A stretch of DNA of 64,000 nt from Gonium pectorale. Lineage: Eukaryota > Chlorophyta > Chlorophyceae > Chlamydomonadales > Volvocaceae. Below, piece by piece: positions 59,769 to 64,000 of this stretch (its first letter is position 1; each line of letters starts with the position of its first letter). The position numbers were made by a program, and so were the translations under genes. The stretch is from assembly GCA_001584585.1 (NCBI GenBank), contig LSYV01000015.1, forward strand, positions 317,972-381,971. The letters are read 5' to 3'. Under the pieces are notes generated by a model. It was not told the origin of the DNA, made no database searches, and saw only the letters and a list, made by a program, of their open reading frames with translations.

Positions 59769-60181
59769 GTGACCACCGTCTACGCTTATAGCGTGGGCGT
59801 GAGGCCCTGAGCTTAGCCGACATGAAAATGGTTGTCAACTGGACCTAGGTGTCATCCATAACGTAGCCGACTAGCTGTCCTGTTCCTGTTCTCCATTTTG
59901 TGATTCCGTAGTTGACTGTCCAAACTGTATTCTTACCATTCTTTGTATTCTACGTCTTGTATTCTGTATTGCGTACGGTACTCAGGATTGTGGCAGGTTG
60001 GCTGTGGGAGAAGATGATTCTAGGCACTCTGAATATGGGTAGCTTCCAGTGCTCTAGTATCGCATCAGGCGCGCTGCATTACATGTATCTGATTTGATGG
60101 CAAGCAAGTTCGGTAGTCATCCACGAGAGCACGAGGAATGGAATGGCTAGTAGCGCAACAAATGCGTGCTTACAAAGGCAC

Positions 60182-60193
60182 TTACACGTTACA
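60182..60193 (-). terminator. Two TGTAA signals for the coiled-coil gene
   Basis: TTACA at 60182-60186 and 60189-60193 gives two minus-strand TGTAA pentamers about 360 nt past the stop codon. Confidence 0.5.
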
Positions 60194-60375
60194 GTGGAAA
60201 TCCACACGGGACACTATGAACGACTCCAGTGGACAGGGCCCTCGCTGGAAACCCGCACAAGCCGCGGCCGGCACACCGGCGCGTATTGTAGTTATGATGG
60301 CAGAGAAGAATGTGTTTTCACTCTTCACAATACAGAGATGACTAAATCCGTCATGCGCGCAGCCTCAGGAGTCGG

Positions 60376-60380
60376 TGTAA
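60376..60380 (+). terminator. TGTAA signal for the cytochrome b5-domain gene
   Basis: 608 nt past the stop on the plus strand, beyond the facing gene's own signals. Confidence 0.4.
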
Positions 60381-60548
60381 TGCGAATGCTGCACTCTTGC
60401 TAAACTAGCAAAGTAGCCGGCTCCAATGTTCACGTTCGTGCGGTATCACACGCAACACCGCGTTCCTTCTCGCATGCCCCCTGTCCTCCCTCATCTCCCT
60501 TTTCAGCTGTAGATACTACCATACATGCCGTCCACGGCCAACCGCCAC

Positions 60549-63500
60549 TCAGTTCCGACGATAATTTGCACCACAGCCCAGGATGTCGAGCATGCCCATC
60601 GCCCCGGCGCTCTGCGCGCCAGAGCCGCTCGCAGCACCGCCGCCCGCCCCTCCAACACCGACTGGTCCCCTGCCCACCGCCGCTGGCGTGCCACCGAACG
60701 CAACTTTAATCTGCCAGGTCAGCTCCTTGACCTGCCGCTGCGCCTCGGCGAGCTGCGGCGAACAAGGGTTGGTGGGGAAGGACTTCTCGGATCAGATGCA
60801 TGTGGCCAGACAGGGGTCCAGGGGATCACGGCACACGTCATACACGGGCATGGGAATGGGACGGGCTTGGTCTTGTCGGGTCACGAGAGCGCTTGGTCCC
60901 GCTGGGCCGCTGCCGTTGAGACTGTTGCGAGCATGGCATCACCGAGAGCGCTGGCCCTTTGTGGCTCACGAGCATGCAAATAAGTTGATGCACTACAAGT
61001 TCAGGTTAACGGAACAGGTGAAAGGCAGGCACGCCTTGAGCCGCGAGATTGAACGGGAGCAGACTGCGACCCTCCGCACGTAGCCCAAGGGAGGAACTTG
61101 ACTACGGAGACAAGATAGCGGCTAGTGTGCGACTCGTTACGACACGGGCAGCTGCTCGCTATTCACGGACGAGGGTTTCCTCGCAGGTCTAACGCTTCAA
61201 CCAAGTTTGGGTCATGAAGCCACGGGCCTGTATCTGCCTCGTTCTATGTGCCCCCGGCCTACCTCCTTCCAAAGATACGCATGAGGTGACTCCCACCTGC
61301 TCTTTTAAGATGGCCACCTCGCTCTCCGCGGACACGGCCCGCCGCGTCTGCACAGCTGCCGCCAGCTCCGCCTCCTCCAGGCGGCGCTGCAAGTCATCGA
61401 GAAGGTCCGCCTGGCGGCTGAGCATTCGGTCGGCGGGGGAGGGCGTAGCAATGACGCTGGCGCCAGCACCGCCCCCGTGCAAGGCAAACGTTGGGGAGTC
61501 GGCGCCGCGCTCACCTGAAGTGCGCCGCACGACACAGGAGGCAGTTCAGGCGCTGAGGGCCTCATCGGGGATTTTATGCGGACTGGCGCAGGCACTATCC
61601 CGGCACAGCCGTGCTGGAGTGAAAAGCCGAGTGGAGCAACGCAGACCGCCCCAGAACCATCTGCAACATGCCATGTTACGCCACCCTTCTGCCACTACCG
61701 CTGGGTCGCCGACTGACCGGCCGCCAGCTCCCTCTTACCGAGCGCAAAGCTGGAGGCGCGTCCGAGCGATGACACCGTGGCCAGCCCGGCCGCTGCGCTG
61801 CGCCGGCCCTCCTCGTCCACGCGCGCGAGCGCCAACGTGAGCTCAATCTTTGCCATTTCTGCCGCCTCAGCACGCGACTCAGCCGCGCGCGCCTCCGCCG
61901 CCGCGGCCTGCTCGCGCTGCAGGGCTGCCGCCACGCGGCGCTCCGCCTCCTCTTCACGAGCCGCCACAGCTGCGGGTAGCGGGAGGCAGTCGCGACCAGC
62001 GCAGCGTGCTACTCGTTATCCGCAGCTGGCACCCATACCCGGCATACCGGCATGCAGGTGAACCGACGAGACCGTGCAGTGTGCACCAATGTGCAGCTAT
62101 TTGGGGCACGGAACATGGCCGCGGCAGGCCTCAGCATCCCAACCATGCCTTACCCCCAGCCCGCCTCACCAGCCGCCACCATGCGCTCGAAGTCGTGCCT
62201 AAGAGACTCCCCATCGTGGACAGCCGCCGCCTGCCCCGCACGCTCCTCCGCAAGCCGCGCCTCCGCCGCCGCTACCTTGCCGGCTGCCTCGGCCGCCGCA
62301 GCCATCTGTGCGTCGAGCGACGCCTCCAGCCGGGCCGCTGCGTCACGGGCAGCGTCAAGCTCCTGCTGCAACGCCTCACGCTCCGCCTCAGCAGCCTACA
62401 TGCGTTCAAAGCCAGAGGCAACTCCCGTGAGGCATCCTTTTCACGAAAGCCATCGGCTCAAGAAAGCTATTACAAGCACCATATCGTTGCTGGCCCAGAA
62501 CCGTACACATCCGGCAATCTCCGAGCAGTGGCCCCTCAACTCCTGTCCATACCTGGAGCCTCGCTGCCGCCTCCTCCGCGCGTTGCTCCGCCGCAGCCGC
62601 TGCCGCCACGTGGGATCCCACCTGCGCCTGCACCGCCTCCAGATGCTGCCGGCTGGCCTCCAGATCGCCCTTGAAGCTGCGCTGCAGCATCTGGAACTTG
62701 CGGTTGCGCTCAGCAGCCTCCGCCTCCATCGCCCTGCGCATCACGTAAGGCGCGGAGCATGTAAGAGAATACACGATGCGACTTTGGTATACCAATAAAA
62801 CACGTACGACTGTCGCAGGTGCATGGACCATGCTGCGAAAAACCCGGAGTCGTATGTAGTCAGACATGCCAAGCTACTCAAAGACAGGCACCCGCAGGAG
62901 AAGAAAACAATTGCAGCCCTGAGATTGGGAACCCCATGCACTTCCGCGTATGCACCTTTACCCACCTGACCCGTTCCTCGAGCTGCTGCCGCGCCTTGTC
63001 CGCTTCAGCCGCTGCGTGCCGCGCTGCCGCCTTGTCCGCTTCGAGCCGCGAGGTGAGAGGGCCGAAGTCCGCCACCTGGCGACGGAACGGATGGCGCGGG
63101 CGGAACTATGAGGCCATGCAATCGCCTAGTCCGGTGTCGTGAGAATCACCATTTCGGGCACATGGATAGCACTAATCTTGTATCGAAAAGCGGCCCATTA
63201 TGTACAACAGCTGACCTTTTGTCGCAGTCGCTCGATGTCACCGCTGGCGGCCCGTAACGCCGCAAGCTCCTCCTCTGCCGTGGCCGCATGCTGCCGCACC
63301 GTCTCCAGCTCCGCTTGGGTTTCCTGTCACAGCGTGCGCAGCCGAACCAGAGGCACACGGGGTGGCAGGTCGCGCATCGAAGAATGAACTCAGACAGCAG
63401 CACGGCAAGTGCCTGCTGGTTAGCAGAGTCTGTCCAGCGGGTTCCCATCTCCAGTCCCGCTCTCGGCGCACCTGCATTGCAGTAGCATGTCGCGCCGCAG

Positions 63501-64000
63501 ACTCTTCCAACCGCGCCTGCCACTGCTTGATCAGGGCGGCCTGCGCTGACGCAAGCTCCTCGGCGCTTTTAGCCTCGCATTCGGAGCGGACCACTGCCGC
63601 GGTGGCAGCAGCAGCGTCACGCTCCGCAGTAAGGCTGTCCCGCAGGAGAGATACCTACGGTGCAGCATCCCAGTCATGTTTGGACTGTGTCATCAAAGCT
63701 ACTCTCCAGTACAGACCGTAAGGACCCGCAACCCCGCAGATAGCCGCACATCATCGCGCGCGAAAAAAATGGTTCTGGGTGTTCCATTGACGCAAACGAG
63801 CTGTTAACGCAGGTAATGTGGTTAAGCATCGCAGTAGAAGTCGTTTCACAACACCATATCACTCCTACGGTGTCTGTAGCTGCGTCTACTTGACACATAG
63901 TGGTTTTCCCAAGCAGATCTTCATCTGGTACGTCGAGTCGCCCTCAGACTCAGTGCATGGCTAGCGCACGGCGTCCGCTCTTTCACCCTTACAACAACAA
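60549..64000 (-). CDS. Long coiled-coil, golgin-like protein (5' partial)
   Basis: Exons seen: 63654-63472, 63323-63216, 63075-62966, 62733-62553, 62395-62170, 61969-61739, 61514-61297, 60752-60549, about 486 aa with all phases matching; the 5' end lies past 64000 or in unrecognised exons above 63654. Almost the whole product is heptad-rich Ala/Glu/Gln/Arg sequence (for example QQELDAARDAAARLEAS and LLDDLQRRLEEAELAAAV). The tail is Gly-rich and ends MGMLDILGCGANYRRN. No GRIP, TMF or membrane-anchor signature is visible, so a golgin or other structural coil is only a guess; cytoskeletal or centriolar coils are equally possible. Confidence 0.7.

Larger units (their letters stand above)
59769..60548. 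other. Convergent intergenic region with facing poly(A) signals
   Basis: Lies between the cytochrome b5-domain gene (+) and the coiled-coil gene (-). It holds TGTAA at 60376-60380 on the plus strand and at 60193-60189 and 60186-60182 on the minus strand, so the 3' ends could overlap by almost 200 bp. Confidence 0.5.

Noticed and set aside
1..64000. CRISPR arrays, bacterial operons, rRNA or tRNA genes
   Set aside because: None seen; spliceosomal introns throughout show nuclear eukaryotic DNA.

Overview
The window is nuclear DNA from a GC-rich, intron-dense eukaryote, most likely a volvocine or Chlamydomonas-type green alga. The evidence is the very GC-rich sequence, short exons joined by GTGAG/GTGCG donors and CAG acceptors, TGTAA polyadenylation signals, Ala/Gly/Gln low-complexity inserts, and family matches typical of Chlorophyta. 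It carries two assembly gaps (28810-28829 and 51725-51754). I rebuilt gene models by hand from splice sites, reading-phase continuity and remembered family motifs; no database search was run.

Layout. 1-2163 (-): 5' part of a PHD-finger/GNAT acetyltransferase that runs off the left edge. 2820-10006 (-): UBA2, the catalytic subunit of the SUMO E1, 17 exons. 10391-12501 (+): GNAT-like protein, divergent from UBA2. 14096-18847 (-): PHO4/PTB phosphate transporter, 14 exons. 21250-30291 (-): EDEM3-like ER mannosidase (GH47 plus PA domain). 30558-35267 (+): PLP enzyme of the methionine gamma-lyase/aluminium-resistance family, divergent from EDEM3. 36966-38325 (+): WNK-type kinase-like protein that looks catalytically dead. 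39788-44382 (-): FAM114-family protein. 44663-48994 (-): AGFG/AGD14-type ArfGAP. 52715-56640 (+): polyglutamine F-box/LRR protein. 59047-59768 (+): cytochrome b5-domain protein. 60549-right edge (-): long coiled-coil, golgin-like protein whose 5' end lies outside.

The genes do not form an operon-like pathway. There is a loose theme of secretory and vesicle traffic (EDEM3 quality control, FAM114, ArfGAP, golgin-like coil), with SUMO activation and SCF-type ubiquitin ligation also present; I treat this as probable coincidence. Organisation is compact: two divergent pairs share short promoters (266 and 384 bp), one tandem pair is separated by only 280 bp, and convergent pairs end close together, one pair possibly at a palindromic TGTAA signal.

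Points most worth a second look: the WNK-like pseudokinase that lacks its activation segment; an ArfGAP whose catalytic-arginine position reads methionine; GC-AG introns; the palindromic polyadenylation signal; paired single-base frame disturbances in EDEM3 next to a gap with duplicated flanks; and a roughly 110-bp dispersed repeat. I found no clearly new multi-gene system.
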